DNA of 64,000 nucleotides from Aquabacterium sp. J223 (GCF_024666615.1 NZ_CP088297.1:434001-498000); one strand, 5' to 3'; shown: positions 8,572-17,124, numbered from the stretch's first letter. Translations and numbers: made by a program. The notes: generated by a model from the letters alone, not told the origin.

Positions 8572-9363
8572 TCACAGGCTGGCGTGCTGCACGGCACGTT
8601 CCAGCGCGATGGTGAAGGTGTAGAAGAGGTAGGACAGCGTGGTGCCGGCGCCGACCGCCGCCCACATCAGCGCGAAGTGCTGGCGCGAGTGGGCGTCGAG
8701 GATCAGGCTGCCGAGGCCCGGGGCGCCGGACAGCCACTCGGCGAACATCGCGCACAGCACCGCCGAGGCGGAGGCGATGCGCAGGCCGGTGAACAGGTGC
8801 GTCAGCGCGCAGGGCACGCGCAGCTTCCACAGCGTCGGCCAGAAGCCGGCGCCGCAGCAGTGCATCAGCTCCAGCATGTGGCGGGTCGGCGCCTGCAGGC
8901 CCTTGCGCGCGGCCAGCATGATCTGGAAGAAGGACAGCAGCGCGACCATGCCGACGCCGTTCCAGCGCTCGCGGCCGAACAGCAGCACCAGCACCGGCGC
9001 GATGGCGATCATCGGCACCGTGCGCACCACCAGCACCAGCGGCATCAGCGCCGCGTCGAGCAGCGGCGAGGCCAGGAACAGCAGCGCCAGCAGCACCGCG
9101 ACGACCGTCGCCGCGACCAGGCCGAGCAGCGTCGACTGCACCGTCAGCCCGGTGGCATGGCCGAGGACGCCGAGGTGCTCGGCGAAGGCCGCCGCCGCCT
9201 GGGCAGGGCGGGGCAGCAGGTAGTCCGGCACGCCGAAGGCGACGACCACCGCCTGCCACAGCAGCAGCAGCGCGCCGACCACCCCGGCGTAACCGGCCAG
9301 GCGCTGCGACGCCAGCGTGAGCGCGGCGCCGAGCCCGAGGCGCTGGACGAAGGAGCCCGTCAT
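8572..9363 (-). CDS. ABC transporter permease (NitT/TauT type), second of two
   Basis: This 263-residue inner-membrane protein has about six hydrophobic helices. The BPD_transp_1 coupling region for the ATPase includes MELMHCCGAGFWPTLWKL-like sequence preceding LFTGLRIASASAVL, as in SsuC/TauC/ThiX permeases. The ATG at 9363 overlaps the stop of the first permease (ATGA), which implies translational coupling. The pair of different permeases with a single ATPase suggests a heterodimeric channel. The substrate is likely a small organic nutrient bound by the NMT1-like protein upstream. Confidence 0.88.
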   Translation of the reverse strand: MTGSFVQRLGLGAALTLASQRLAGYAGVVGALLLLWQAVVVAFGVPDYLLPRPAQAAAAFAEHLGVLGHATGLTVQSTLLGLVAATVVAVLLALLFLASPLLDAALMPLVLVVRTVPMIAIAPVLVLLFGRERWNGVGMVALLSFFQIMLAARKGLQAPTRHMLELMHCCGAGFWPTLWKLRVPCALTHLFTGLRIASASAVLCAMFAEWLSGAPGLGSLILDAHSRQHFALMWAAVGAGTTLSYLFYTFTIALERAVQHASL

Positions 9364-10145
9364 GTCGCCTGGCCCTCGGCCGGCGCGACGCGGTCGTAGC
9401 CGGCCAGCCGCTCGACCAGCGCGATGTAGCCGTAGGCCAGCATCGACACCGCGCAGGCGATGGCGACGGTGGCCCACAGCCGCTGCACCTGCAGGCCGAA
9501 CATCGCGTTGAGCATGACCACGCCGAGCCCCGTCTCGGCGCCGTTCCATTCGCCGATGAGCGCGCCCAGCACCGCCAGCGGCGCGGCGATCTTCAGGCCG
9601 ACGAACAGCAGCGGCACCGCGCTCGGCAGCGCCAGCAGGCGAAAGCGCTGCCAGGGGCTGGCGGCGATGACGGTGAACAGCTCCTGCTCGGCCGCGCGTG
9701 CCTCGCGCAGGCCCTGCACCACCGACGCCAGCAGCGGAAAGAAGCAGACCACCGCGGTGATGAGCACCCGCGTGCCCAGGCCCAGGCCGAGCCACACGCT
9801 GAGGATGGGCGCGATCGCGATCATCGGGATGCTGCCGAGCACGGCGCCGACGGTGAGCACCGGCGCCTCGGCGCGCGGCAGCGCATGGGCGAGGAAGCCG
9901 ACCGCCAGTGCCGCCGCCAGCGCGGTGAACAGGCCGCAGCCGGCGACGAAGGCGGTGACGCCGAGCTGGCCGCGCAGCGAGGCCTGCTCCTGCACCAGCA
10001 GCCGCCCCACGTCGGACGGCCGCGGCAGCGTCGACGGCGCGGCACCGCTGCGGACCCAGGCCTCGACGACGACCAGCACCAGGGCCAGCGTGGCGAGGGG
10101 CAGCAGCCAGCGGCCGGCGGCGGCCGTCGCGCGGCGTTCAGGCAT
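9360..10145 (-). CDS. ABC transporter permease (NitT/TauT type), first of two
   Basis: This 261-residue membrane protein has about six helices. The inner-membrane coupling loop near VQGLREARAAEQELF is followed by PSAVPLLFVGLKIAAPLAVLG, the BPD_transp_1 permease pattern. I chose ATG at 10145, preceded by a GGGGA ribosome-binding sequence about eight bases upstream; a GTG six codons earlier is possible. It overlaps the ATPase stop by eight bases and the following permease start by four, so all three are translationally coupled. It resembles but is not identical to the second permease, consistent with a heterodimer. Confidence 0.88.
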   Translation of the reverse strand: MPERRATAAAGRWLLPLATLALVLVVVEAWVRSGAAPSTLPRPSDVGRLLVQEQASLRGQLGVTAFVAGCGLFTALAAALAVGFLAHALPRAEAPVLTVGAVLGSIPMIAIAPILSVWLGLGLGTRVLITAVVCFFPLLASVVQGLREARAAEQELFTVIAASPWQRFRLLALPSAVPLLFVGLKIAAPLAVLGALIGEWNGAETGLGVVMLNAMFGLQVQRLWATVAIACAVSMLAYGYIALVERLAGYDRVAPAEGQAT

Positions 10146-10983
10146 GGACCATCCCCGCTGCACCGTCGGCCACCGGCCGCGTCGGCGACGGGGGCTCGAT
10201 CTCGTGGTCGAGGGCGTGCGGCAGCTGGCCGAACAGCGAACGCCGCACGCGCTCGACCGTGGCGTTGAAGCGCGGGTCGTCCAGGCTGGTCAGCCGGCGC
10301 GGGCGCGGCAGGTCCACCTCCACAGTCTCGATCAGCCGGCCCGGCCTGGCGGCGAAGACGAAGACGCGGTCGGCCATCAGCACCGCCTCCTCGATCGAAT
10401 GGGTGACCATGAGCGCGGTGGTGCGTGTCTCGGCGCGGATGCGCAGCAGCTCGAAGTTCATGCGGTAGCGCATCACCTCGTCGAGCGCGCCGAAGGGTTC
10501 GTCGAGCAGCAGGATGGCCGGTGAGGCGACCAGCGCTCGCGCGATGGCGCAGCGCTGCTGCATGCCGCCCGACAGCTGCGACGGCCGCGCGTGTTCGTAG
10601 CCGGCCAGCCCGACCAGCCGCACCAGCTCTTCCGGCGAGCGCGCCGGCGGCGGCGCATGGCGGCCGAGCACCTCCAGCGGCAGGCGCACGTTGTCGAGCA
10701 CGCTGCGCCAGGGCAGCAGCGTCGCTTCCTGGAAGACGAAGCCGATGCGGTGGTCGCGCCGCGCCTGCTGGGGCGGCGCGCCGTCGACCGTGATGCGGCC
10801 GGCGGTGGGCGGGAACACGTCGGCCACCATGCGCAGCAGCGTCGACTTGCCGCAGCCCGACGGCCCGATGAGCGCGCCGAACTGGCCCGGCGCGAGCGAC
10901 AGGCTCACCTGCGACAGCGCGCTGACATGGCGGCCTTCGAGCGCGAAGGACTTGGACACCTCGTGGAGGGACAGACCGGACAT
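10138..10983 (-). CDS. ABC transporter ATP-binding protein (NitT/TauT type)
   Basis: This 281-residue ATPase has Walker A GPSGCGKST, a Q-loop (VFQEATLLPW), signature LSGGMQQRCAIAR, Walker B plus D-loop LLLDEPFGALDE and the switch histidine in MVTHSIEEA. These are the standard motifs of SsuB/TauB-type importers. ATG at 10983 is preferred; an upstream in-frame start would add 21 charged residues. It powers uptake through the two permeases encoded directly downstream, with the NMT1-like binding protein encoded upstream. Confidence 0.94.
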   Translation of the reverse strand: MSGLSLHEVSKSFALEGRHVSALSQVSLSLAPGQFGALIGPSGCGKSTLLRMVADVFPPTAGRITVDGAPPQQARRDHRIGFVFQEATLLPWRSVLDNVRLPLEVLGRHAPPPARSPEELVRLVGLAGYEHARPSQLSGGMQQRCAIARALVASPAILLLDEPFGALDEVMRYRMNFELLRIRAETRTTALMVTHSIEEAVLMADRVFVFAARPGRLIETVEVDLPRPRRLTSLDDPRFNATVERVRRSLFGQLPHALDHEIEPPSPTRPVADGAAGMVHA

Positions 10984-11140
10984 CGGGCGGTGGTCGTGGT
11001 GCGTCGCGGCGCGGCGCGTGGGCGAAGGAGAACGAAGCGGGTGCAACGGCCTGCAGACTAGAAGGGCCGGCGCCCGCCCGGGGTGCTGTTTGTGCGCCGT
11101 CGCGGTTCGCGAATCGCACCGCCGGCGCCGGGCCGGGGCG

Positions 11141-12211
11141 CTAGGCCGCGGCCGGCGCCTGCGCGGCGCGCACGATGTCCTGGGTGACGAAGGCGGCGAC
11201 GTCGAGCCGGGCGTCGGCCGGCACGCTGCCCGCCTGCCGCCCCATGGCGATGGCGCGCTCGAAGACGGCGGGTTCCAGCCACAGCAGGCCGTGCGCCTTG
11301 GCGTCGGCGGTGACGATGTAGTCGCGCATCATCCGCGCCTGTGCCACCTGCTCGGCCAGGTCGGTGCCCGGCGGCGCATGGCGGCGCACCACCATCTCGG
11401 CGGCCGCCACCGGATGGGCCAGCACCCACGACCAGCCGCGGATCAGCGCCCGCGTGTAGCGCACGAGGACGTCGCGGTGCGCCGCCAGCGTGTCGCGGCG
11501 GGCGATCAGCAACTGGCCGTAACCGGGCACGCCGAGGTCGGAGACGTGCAGCCAGTGCGGCTCGAAGCCGATGCGCCGCAGGGCCGGCACCGCGGTGGTG
11601 GACCAGCTGTAGTAGCCGTCGACCTGGCCCGACGCCAGCAGCGACGGGTCGCTGCCCACCGGCACCAGCCGCACCTGCGCCGGGTCGATGCCGGCGGCGC
11701 GGATCAGCGGCTGCAGCTGCGCCCGCACGCTGTTGGGCACGCCCAGCGTCTTGCCGACCATGTCCTGCAACGACCGGATGGGGCGCGACGCCGGGCTGAT
11801 GATGGCGCCGGGGTCGCGCTGCATCACCGCGGCGAAGGCCACCAGCGGCTGGCCGCGCAGCGCGCCGTCGATCATGCCGGCGACGTTGCTCTCGCTGACC
11901 AGCGCGCGGCCGCTGGCCACCAGCGTGCGGTAGTCGGTGCCGGGCCCGCCGGCGACGTAGCGCACGTCCAGGCCTTCCTCGGCGAGGAAGCCGCGGTCGA
12001 GCGCGGCCAGGTAGCCGCCGAACTGGATGCCCTTCACCCAGCCGAGCTGGTGGTCGAATGTCATGCGCTGGCCGTGGGAAGCATCGGGTCGGTGGGGCGC
12101 CAGCAGGGGCAGGCCGAGCGCGCCCAGCCCGGCCAGCGGCAACGTGCCGAGCACGCCGAGGGCGGCACGTCGTCCGGGCCGCGGCAGTGTCTGCAGGGAC
12201 GTGGCGGGCAT
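11141..12211 (-). CDS. ABC transporter substrate-binding protein (NMT1/THI5-like)
   Basis: This 356-residue exported protein begins with a twin-arginine-like leader (PGRRAALGVLGTLPLAGLGAL). An NMT1/THI5-like periplasmic binding fold follows: GWVKGIQFGGYLAALDRGF, VRYVAGGPGTDYRTLVASG, VGKTLGVPN and SGQVDGYYSWSTTA. These proteins bind small aromatics, pyrimidine precursors, taurine or sulfonates; the ligand here is unknown. An alternative ATG five codons upstream (12226) exists. It is the first gene of a seven-gene minus-strand operon running down to the aldehyde dehydrogenase and is divergent from the oxygenase-HyuA genes across a 154-base promoter region. Confidence 0.88.
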   Translation of the reverse strand: MPATSLQTLPRPGRRAALGVLGTLPLAGLGALGLPLLAPHRPDASHGQRMTFDHQLGWVKGIQFGGYLAALDRGFLAEEGLDVRYVAGGPGTDYRTLVASGRALVSESNVAGMIDGALRGQPLVAFAAVMQRDPGAIISPASRPIRSLQDMVGKTLGVPNSVRAQLQPLIRAAGIDPAQVRLVPVGSDPSLLASGQVDGYYSWSTTAVPALRRIGFEPHWLHVSDLGVPGYGQLLIARRDTLAAHRDVLVRYTRALIRGWSWVLAHPVAAAEMVVRRHAPPGTDLAEQVAQARMMRDYIVTADAKAHGLLWLEPAVFERAIAMGRQAGSVPADARLDVAAFVTQDIVRAAQAPAAA

Positions 12212-12258
12212 GTCGCCATCGTGCATCGGAAGCGCGGCCGCGGCGCATCCGGCACGTA

Positions 12259-12291
12259 GCCGTTTGCGCAAAGGCGCATGACGCAAACGGC
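12259..12291. promoter_or_regulatory. Perfect 10-bp inverted repeat in divergent promoter region
   Basis: GCCGTTTGCG at 12259-12268 is mirrored by CGCAAACGGC at 12282-12291, separated by 13 bases. It lies between the divergent binding-protein and oxygenase genes, where an operator is expected. The first 12 bases of this element (GCCGTTTGCGCA) recur exactly at 21863-21874 upstream of the propeller/amidohydrolase gene. Spacing suits a dimeric regulator. The cognate regulator is not identified; the LysR at 21.9-22.9 kb is one candidate. Confidence 0.6.
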
Positions 12292-12365
12292 ACCCCGGCG
12301 CCGGCGCATCGTCGCTACCGTCCTGGTCCTGTGGCCCGCCTGGCGGCCGAACGGGACCGAACGCA

Positions 12366-15300
12366 ATGAGTCGCAGCACCGCGGGTGTCGAAGACCGCAT
12401 CCTGGCCAAGCAGGTCGACCTGGCCGAGATTCCCATCATCGACTTCGCGCCCTTCCGCCAGGGCGGCGAGGCGGGCCGGCGGGCGGTGGCCGAGGCCATC
12501 GCCGAGGCCTGCACGCGCATCGGCTTCTTCTACCTCGTCGGCCACGGGGTGCCCGAGCCGCTGCTCGGCCGCACCTTCGAGCAGGCGCGCGCCTTCTTCG
12601 AGCGGCCGGAGGCCGAGCGCCGCCGCTCGGCGGCCACGCTGCAGTGGTACCGGGGCTGGATCCCCGCGCCGAAGCAGGTCGGGCCGCTGGACCGCAACAG
12701 CCGGCTCTTCGAGCAGTACCGCATCCAGGCCGACTTCCCCGACCTCGCCGACCCCGATCCGGTGTTCCACCGGCCCAACCGGTGGCCCGACGACATGCCG
12801 GCCTTCCGCGAGGCCTGCCAGGCCTACTACGGCGCGATGCTCGGCCTGTCGCGCGACCTGCTGCATGCGTTCGCGATCGGCCTCGGGCTGCCGGAGGACC
12901 GCTTCGACGGGCACTTCGCGCTGCCCATCTGCCAGCTGAGCCTGCTGCACTACAGCCCGATCCCGGACGGTGCCGACATCGAGGTGTCGAACACCGTCTC
13001 GCACACCGACGAAGGGCCGCTGACCATCCTGGCGCAGGACTCGATCGGCGGGCTGGAGGTCAAGCGCCGCGACGGCACCTGGATCTCGGCGCCGCCGGTG
13101 CCCGGGGCCTACACCATCAACATCGGCGACATGATGATGTGGTGGTCCAACGGCCGCTTCGTGTCGAACTACCACCGGGTGCGCAACAAGGCGGGCGTGG
13201 ACCGTTACTCGATCCCCTTCTTCCTCAACCCGGACCAGGACACCGTGGTCGCGCCGCTGCCGGAGCTGATCGCGCGGGACGGCGGCGTGGCGCGTTACGA
13301 GCCGGTGCACGTGGGCACCCACCTCAAGCGCTTCTACGCCCGGCTGGAGAAGTCGCCGGGGGGACTTCCTGTGAACGCTGCGGGCGCTCGCATCGGCGCC
13401 GACATTGGCGGCACCTTCACCGACGTGGTGCTGGAGACGGCCGCCGGCCGGCGCCATTCGACCAAGGTGCTGACCACGCACGACGCGCCCGAACGCGCGC
13501 TGCTGCAGGGCGTGGCCACGCTGCTGCACGAGGCGCGACTGCAGCCGGCGGACGTCGGCCTGCTGGTGCACGGCACGACCCTGGCGACCAATGCGCTGAT
13601 CGAACGCCGCGGCGCCAGGACCGGGCTGCTGACCACCGACGGCTTTCGCGACGTGCTGGAGATGGGCACCGAGAGCCGCTTCGACCAGTACGACCTGTCG
13701 ATGGAGAAACCCGCCCCGCTGGTGCCGCGCCGGCTGCGCCTGCCGGTGCGCGAGCGCATGGCCGCCGATGGCCAGGTGCTGCTGCCGCTGGACGAAGCGG
13801 CCGTGCGCGCCGCGGCCGAGGCCTTCCGCGCCGACGGCGTGCGCAGCGTGGCGGTGGCCTTCCTGCACAGCTATGCCAACCCGGCGCACGAGCAGCGCGC
13901 CGGCGCGCTGCTGCGCGAGGCGCTGCCCGACGTGAGCGTCTCGCTGTCGTGCGAGGTGTCGCCGGAGATGCGCGAGTACGAGCGCTTCTCCACCACCGCG
14001 GCCAATGCCTACGTGCAGCCCATCGTCGCCAGCTACCTGGGCCGGCTGGAGGCGCAGTTGCGCACGCAGGGCTTCGCCTGCCCGCTGTTCCTCATGCTGT
14101 CGTCCGGCGGCCTGACCACGGTGGACATCGCGGCGCGTTTCCCGGTGCGCCTGGTCGAGTCCGGCCCGGCGGGCGGCGCGCTGTTCGCCGCCGGCATCGC
14201 GGCGCAGCGCGGCATCGACCGCATGCTGGCGCTGGACGTGGGCGGCACCACCGCCAAGATCTGCTACATCGACGACGGCCGGCCGCAGAGCTCGCAGGTG
14301 TTCGAGGTGGCGCGGGTGCACCGCTTCCGCAAGGGCAGCGGGCTGCCGCTGCGCATCCCGGTGGTCGAGATGGTGGAGATCGGCGCCGGCGGCGGCTCCA
14401 TCGCCCACGTCGACGGCGCCGGCCGGCTGACGGTGGGGCCGAAGAGCGCCGGCTCCGAACCCGGCCCCGCCTGTTATGGCCGCGGCGGCACGCAGCCAAC
14501 GGTGACCGATGCCGACCTGCTGCTCGGTCGCATCGCGCCGGACGCCTTCGCCGGCGGGCGCATGCACCTGGACCTGAAGGCCTGCGAGGACGCGGCCGCC
14601 GCGCTGCCCGGCCTGGACGCGCTCGATGCGCGGGTGCGGGCATTGGGCATCGGCGAGATCGTGGACGAGGCGATGGCCAGCGCCGCACGGGTGCATGCGG
14701 TGGAGCTGGGCCTGTCGCTCGAGGGCCGCACGCTGGTGGCCTTCGGCGGCTGCGCCCCGCTGCATGCGGCGCGCGTCGCCGAGAAGCTCGGCCTGGCGGA
14801 GGTGGTGGTGCCGCCGAGCGCCGGCGTCGGCTCCGCGGTGGGTTTCCTGCGCGCGCCCATCGCCTACGAGATCGCCCGCAGCCTGCACCAGCCGCTGGAG
14901 GCGCTGGACGTGGCGGCGGTCAACGCCCTGCTCGACGACATGAGCGCGCAGGCCCACGCCATCGTGCGCGACGGCGATGCGACGGGGCCGAGGACCGAGC
15001 GCCGCACGGCCTTCGCCCGCTACCGCGGCCAGGGCCACGAGATCGCGATCGAGGTGCCGTCGCGGGCGCTCGTGGCGGGCGACGGCGCGCAGCTGACCGC
15101 CGCCTTCGAGCGGGCCTACCGCGCGCATTACGGCGGGCTCACCGCCCGGCTGCCGATCGAGGTGCTGACCTGGCGGGTGGCGGTGGCCACCGAGCAGCCG
15201 CCGCCCGAGCGCTGCGCGCCGCCGGCACCGCGGCCGGCCCCCGAGCCCGCCGGCTGGCGAGAGGTGCTCGACCCCGGCCTCGGCCGGGTCTGCCGCCACG

Positions 15301-15449
15301 CGCTGTACCGCCGCCCGTCGCTGCAGCCCGGCCACCGGCTGGCCGGGCCGGCGCTCATCGTCGAGGACGAGACGACGACCGTGGTCTCGCCCGCCTTCGA
15401 CGCCCACATCGACGGCCAGGGCTGCATCGTGATGCGCCGCCGCGCCTAA
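12366..15449 (+). CDS. Continuous frame: isopenicillin-N-synthase-like 2OG-Fe(II) oxygenase joined to HyuA
   Basis: One open frame of 1027 residues encodes two normally separate proteins. Residues 1-335 form a complete isopenicillin-N-synthase-family oxygenase: N-terminal DIOX_N (IPIIDFAPF, ACTRIGFFYLVGHGVP), iron ligands His213, Asp215 and His270, and the 2-oxoglutarate/substrate R280-x-S282 pair (RYSIPFFLNPD). Residues 336-1027 are a full-length HyuA. The junction (FYARLEKSPGGLPVNAAGARI) has no linker and coincides with a run of six G. With five G the oxygenase would stop at a TGA that overlaps the HyuA GTG. A real fusion is therefore doubtful; two coupled genes are more likely. The oxygenase would hydroxylate an unknown substrate ahead of ring or amide cleavage. 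Confidence 0.85.
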   Translation: MSRSTAGVEDRILAKQVDLAEIPIIDFAPFRQGGEAGRRAVAEAIAEACTRIGFFYLVGHGVPEPLLGRTFEQARAFFERPEAERRRSAATLQWYRGWIPAPKQVGPLDRNSRLFEQYRIQADFPDLADPDPVFHRPNRWPDDMPAFREACQAYYGAMLGLSRDLLHAFAIGLGLPEDRFDGHFALPICQLSLLHYSPIPDGADIEVSNTVSHTDEGPLTILAQDSIGGLEVKRRDGTWISAPPVPGAYTINIGDMMMWWSNGRFVSNYHRVRNKAGVDRYSIPFFLNPDQDTVVAPLPELIARDGGVARYEPVHVGTHLKRFYARLEKSPGGLPVNAAGARIGADIGGTFTDVVLETAAGRRHSTKVLTTHDAPERALLQGVATLLHEARLQPADVGLLVHGTTLATNALIERRGARTGLLTTDGFRDVLEMGTESRFDQYDLSMEKPAPLVPRRLRLPVRERMAADGQVLLPLDEAAVRAAAEAFRADGVRSVAVAFLHSYANPAHEQRAGALLREALPDVSVSLSCEVSPEMREYERFSTTAANAYVQPIVASYLGRLEAQLRTQGFACPLFLMLSSGGLTTVDIAARFPVRLVESGPAGGALFAAGIAAQRGIDRMLALDVGGTTAKICYIDDGRPQSSQVFEVARVHRFRKGSGLPLRIPVVEMVEIGAGGGSIAHVDGAGRLTVGPKSAGSEPGPACYGRGGTQPTVTDADLLLGRIAPDAFAGGRMHLDLKACEDAAAALPGLDALDARVRALGIGEIVDEAMASAARVHAVELGLSLEGRTLVAFGGCAPLHAARVAEKLGLAEVVVPPSAGVGSAVGFLRAPIAYEIARSLHQPLEALDVAAVNALLDDMSAQAHAIVRDGDATGPRTERRTAFARYRGQGHEIAIEVPSRALVAGDGAQLTAAFERAYRAHYGGLTARLPIEVLTWRVAVATEQPPPERCAPPAPRPAPEPAGWREVLDPGLGRVCRHALYRRPSLQPGHRLAGPALIVEDETTTVVSPAFDAHIDGQGCIVMRRRA
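13358..13374 (+). other. Junction of oxygenase and HyuA: G6 run, GTG start, latent TGA stop
   Basis: A run of six G (13358-13363) is followed by ACTTCCT and then GTGA at 13371-13374. The G run is a strong Shine-Dalgarno sequence six to seven bases before the GTG. Removing one G makes the upstream frame end at TGA 13372-13374, producing the four-base GTGA overlap typical of coupled genes. This is either a sequencing indel or a real mutation that fused two genes. Confidence 0.65.
13371..15449 (+). CDS. hyuA: Hydantoinase/oxoprolinase subunit A (HyuA), internal GTG start
   Basis: Read from GTG 13371 the protein has 692 residues, the usual HyuA length. It starts with the actin-like ATPase motif IGADIGGTFTDVVL, followed by LVHGTTLATNALIERRGA. 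The second nucleotide-binding segment is LALDVGGTTAKICYIDDG, and GAGGGSIAHVD precedes GPACYGRGGTQPTVTDA. HyuA with HyuB forms ATP-dependent enzymes that open hydantoins, N-methylhydantoin, 5-oxoproline or, in related carboxylases, ketones. The partner hyuB starts 13 bases downstream. The GTG has a strong G-rich ribosome-binding site. In the given sequence this frame is continuous with the upstream oxygenase, so the start is an inference. Confidence 0.8.
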   Translation: MNAAGARIGADIGGTFTDVVLETAAGRRHSTKVLTTHDAPERALLQGVATLLHEARLQPADVGLLVHGTTLATNALIERRGARTGLLTTDGFRDVLEMGTESRFDQYDLSMEKPAPLVPRRLRLPVRERMAADGQVLLPLDEAAVRAAAEAFRADGVRSVAVAFLHSYANPAHEQRAGALLREALPDVSVSLSCEVSPEMREYERFSTTAANAYVQPIVASYLGRLEAQLRTQGFACPLFLMLSSGGLTTVDIAARFPVRLVESGPAGGALFAAGIAAQRGIDRMLALDVGGTTAKICYIDDGRPQSSQVFEVARVHRFRKGSGLPLRIPVVEMVEIGAGGGSIAHVDGAGRLTVGPKSAGSEPGPACYGRGGTQPTVTDADLLLGRIAPDAFAGGRMHLDLKACEDAAAALPGLDALDARVRALGIGEIVDEAMASAARVHAVELGLSLEGRTLVAFGGCAPLHAARVAEKLGLAEVVVPPSAGVGSAVGFLRAPIAYEIARSLHQPLEALDVAAVNALLDDMSAQAHAIVRDGDATGPRTERRTAFARYRGQGHEIAIEVPSRALVAGDGAQLTAAFERAYRAHYGGLTARLPIEVLTWRVAVATEQPPPERCAPPAPRPAPEPAGWREVLDPGLGRVCRHALYRRPSLQPGHRLAGPALIVEDETTTVVSPAFDAHIDGQGCIVMRRRA

Positions 15450-15462
15450 ACGAGATCCTCCG

Positions 15463-17100
15463 ATGACCCCGGACCTGTCGAACGACGCGCTGCAGGACCT
15501 TCGCCTGCAGGTCATGTGGACCCGCCTCATCTCGGTGGTGGAGGAAGCGGCGCAGGCGCTGATGCGCACCGCCTTCTCGACCACGGTGCGCGATGCCGGC
15601 GACCTGTCGGCGGCGGTGTTCGACACCCGGGGCCGGCTGATCGCCGAGGCGGTGACCGGCACGCCCGGCCATGTCAACTCGATGGCCGAAGGGGTGCGCC
15701 ACTTCCTGGCGCGCTTTCCGATCGAGACCATGGCCGAGGGCGACCACTACATCACCAACGACCCGTGGCTCACCGCCGGCCACCTGCACGACATCACCGT
15801 CGTCAGCCCGGTGGTGGTGGACGGTCGGGTGGTCGGGCTGCTCGGCTGCTGCTGCCACCAGCTGGACATCGGCGGGCTGGGCCAGGGGCCGGACGGCCGC
15901 TCCATCTTCGAGGAGGGGCTGCAGATCCCCTTGCTCAGGCTGGCCTCGGGCGGCCGCCTCAACGAGGACCTGATGGCCATCCTGCGGCAGAACGTGCGCA
16001 CGCCGCTGCAGGTCGAGGGCGACGTGCTGTCCTACATCGCCAGCAACGAGACCGGCGCGCGGCGGCTGAAGGCGATGCTGGCGGAGTTCGGCCTCGACAG
16101 CCTGGACGCGCTGGGCGAGTACATCCTGGCCCGCTCGCTGCAGGCCACGCGCGAGCGCATCGCGGCGCTGCCCCGCGGCCAGTGGCGCGGCGAGCTGGTG
16201 ATCGACGGCTACGACCGGCCGATCACGCTGCGCGCGACGCTGACCGTCGAGGAGGACCGGGTCATCGTCGACTACGCCGGCACCGACGGCGCCGTGCCGC
16301 AGGGCATCAACGTGGTGCTCAACTACTGCCGCGCCTACACCGTCTTCGGCCTCAAGTGCGTGATCGCGCCGGAGGTGCCGAACAACCACGGCGCGCTGCT
16401 GCCCTTCGTCGTGACCGCGCCCGAGGGCTGCATCCTCAACGCGCAGCGGCCGTCGCCGGTGGCGGCGCGCCATGTCATCGGCCAGATGCTGCCGGACCTG
16501 GTGCTGGGATGCCTGGACCAGGCGCTGCCCGGCCGCGTGCCGGCCGAAGGCTCGTCCTGCCTGTGGAGCGTGCAGCTGCGCGGCCGCATGCCGGGCTCGG
16601 CCGCGGCCACCTTCGACACCGTGTTCTTCAACAGCGGCGGCGCCGGCGCCCGGCCCGGCCAGGACGGGCTGGACGCCACCGCCTTTCCGAGCGGGGTGCG
16701 GGCCATGCCGGTGGAGGTCACCGAGCACGGTGCGCCCATCGTCATCTGGAAGAAGGAACTGCGTCCGGACAGCGGCGGGCCGGGGCGCTTCCGCGGCGGG
16801 CTGGGGCAATCGGTCGAGGTGGGCACGCGCGACGGCGCGGCCTTCGAGGTGCTGGCGATGTACGAACGGGTGGCCACGCCGGCCCGCGGCCGCGCCGGCG
16901 GCGGCGACGGCGCGGCCGGCGTCGTGCGGTTGCGCTCGGGCCCGTTGCTGCGCGCCAAGGGCCTGCAGACGGTGCCCGCCGGCGACCGGCTGGTGCTGGA
17001 GCTGCCCGGTGGCGCGGGCCTCGGCGAGCCCTCGCTGCGGGCGCCCGCCGCGCAGGCGGCCGACCACGAGGCGGGGCTGGCGGGCGCGACGGCAGGCTGA
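15463..17100 (+). CDS. hyuB: Hydantoinase/oxoprolinase subunit B (HyuB)
   Basis: This 545-residue protein is a complete HyuB. It has the N-terminal block LMRTAFSTTVRDAGDLSAAV, FDTRGRLIAEAVTGTPGHVN, the conserved HYITNDPWLTAGHLHD segment and VVVDGRVVGLLGCCCHQLDIGG-type sequence split around the metal/ligand site. It ends with a Gly-rich region (GGPGRFRGGLGQSVEV). It pairs with HyuA for ATP-dependent opening of a lactam, hydantoin or related ring. It lies 13 bases after hyuA and 24 bases before an amidohydrolase gene, forming one operon. The specific substrate cannot be deduced; the neighbouring oxygenase and amidohydrolases favour a nitrogen-containing ring or amide. Confidence 0.92.
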   Translation: MTPDLSNDALQDLRLQVMWTRLISVVEEAAQALMRTAFSTTVRDAGDLSAAVFDTRGRLIAEAVTGTPGHVNSMAEGVRHFLARFPIETMAEGDHYITNDPWLTAGHLHDITVVSPVVVDGRVVGLLGCCCHQLDIGGLGQGPDGRSIFEEGLQIPLLRLASGGRLNEDLMAILRQNVRTPLQVEGDVLSYIASNETGARRLKAMLAEFGLDSLDALGEYILARSLQATRERIAALPRGQWRGELVIDGYDRPITLRATLTVEEDRVIVDYAGTDGAVPQGINVVLNYCRAYTVFGLKCVIAPEVPNNHGALLPFVVTAPEGCILNAQRPSPVAARHVIGQMLPDLVLGCLDQALPGRVPAEGSSCLWSVQLRGRMPGSAAATFDTVFFNSGGAGARPGQDGLDATAFPSGVRAMPVEVTEHGAPIVIWKKELRPDSGGPGRFRGGLGQSVEVGTRDGAAFEVLAMYERVATPARGRAGGGDGAAGVVRLRSGPLLRAKGLQTVPAGDRLVLELPGGAGLGEPSLRAPAAQAADHEAGLAGATAG

Positions 17101-17124
17101 TTCCATGCCATCCTTCCCCCCGCG

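Noticed and set aside
5037-8597. Single 1186-residue minus-strand frame
   Set aside because: Only its last 497 residues resemble a protein (aldehyde dehydrogenase). The upstream part is Arg/Pro-rich and overlaps the PLP enzyme and SDR in other frames.
6557-9259. 900-residue frame joining permease, SDR and PLP enzyme
   Set aside because: The middle is Arg-rich out-of-frame sequence caused by the SDR frame break; separate starts with normal lengths exist.
12366-15449. Bifunctional oxygenase-HyuA as a new enzyme
   Set aside because: Kept only as a possibility, since one base less restores two genes with a GTGA overlap.
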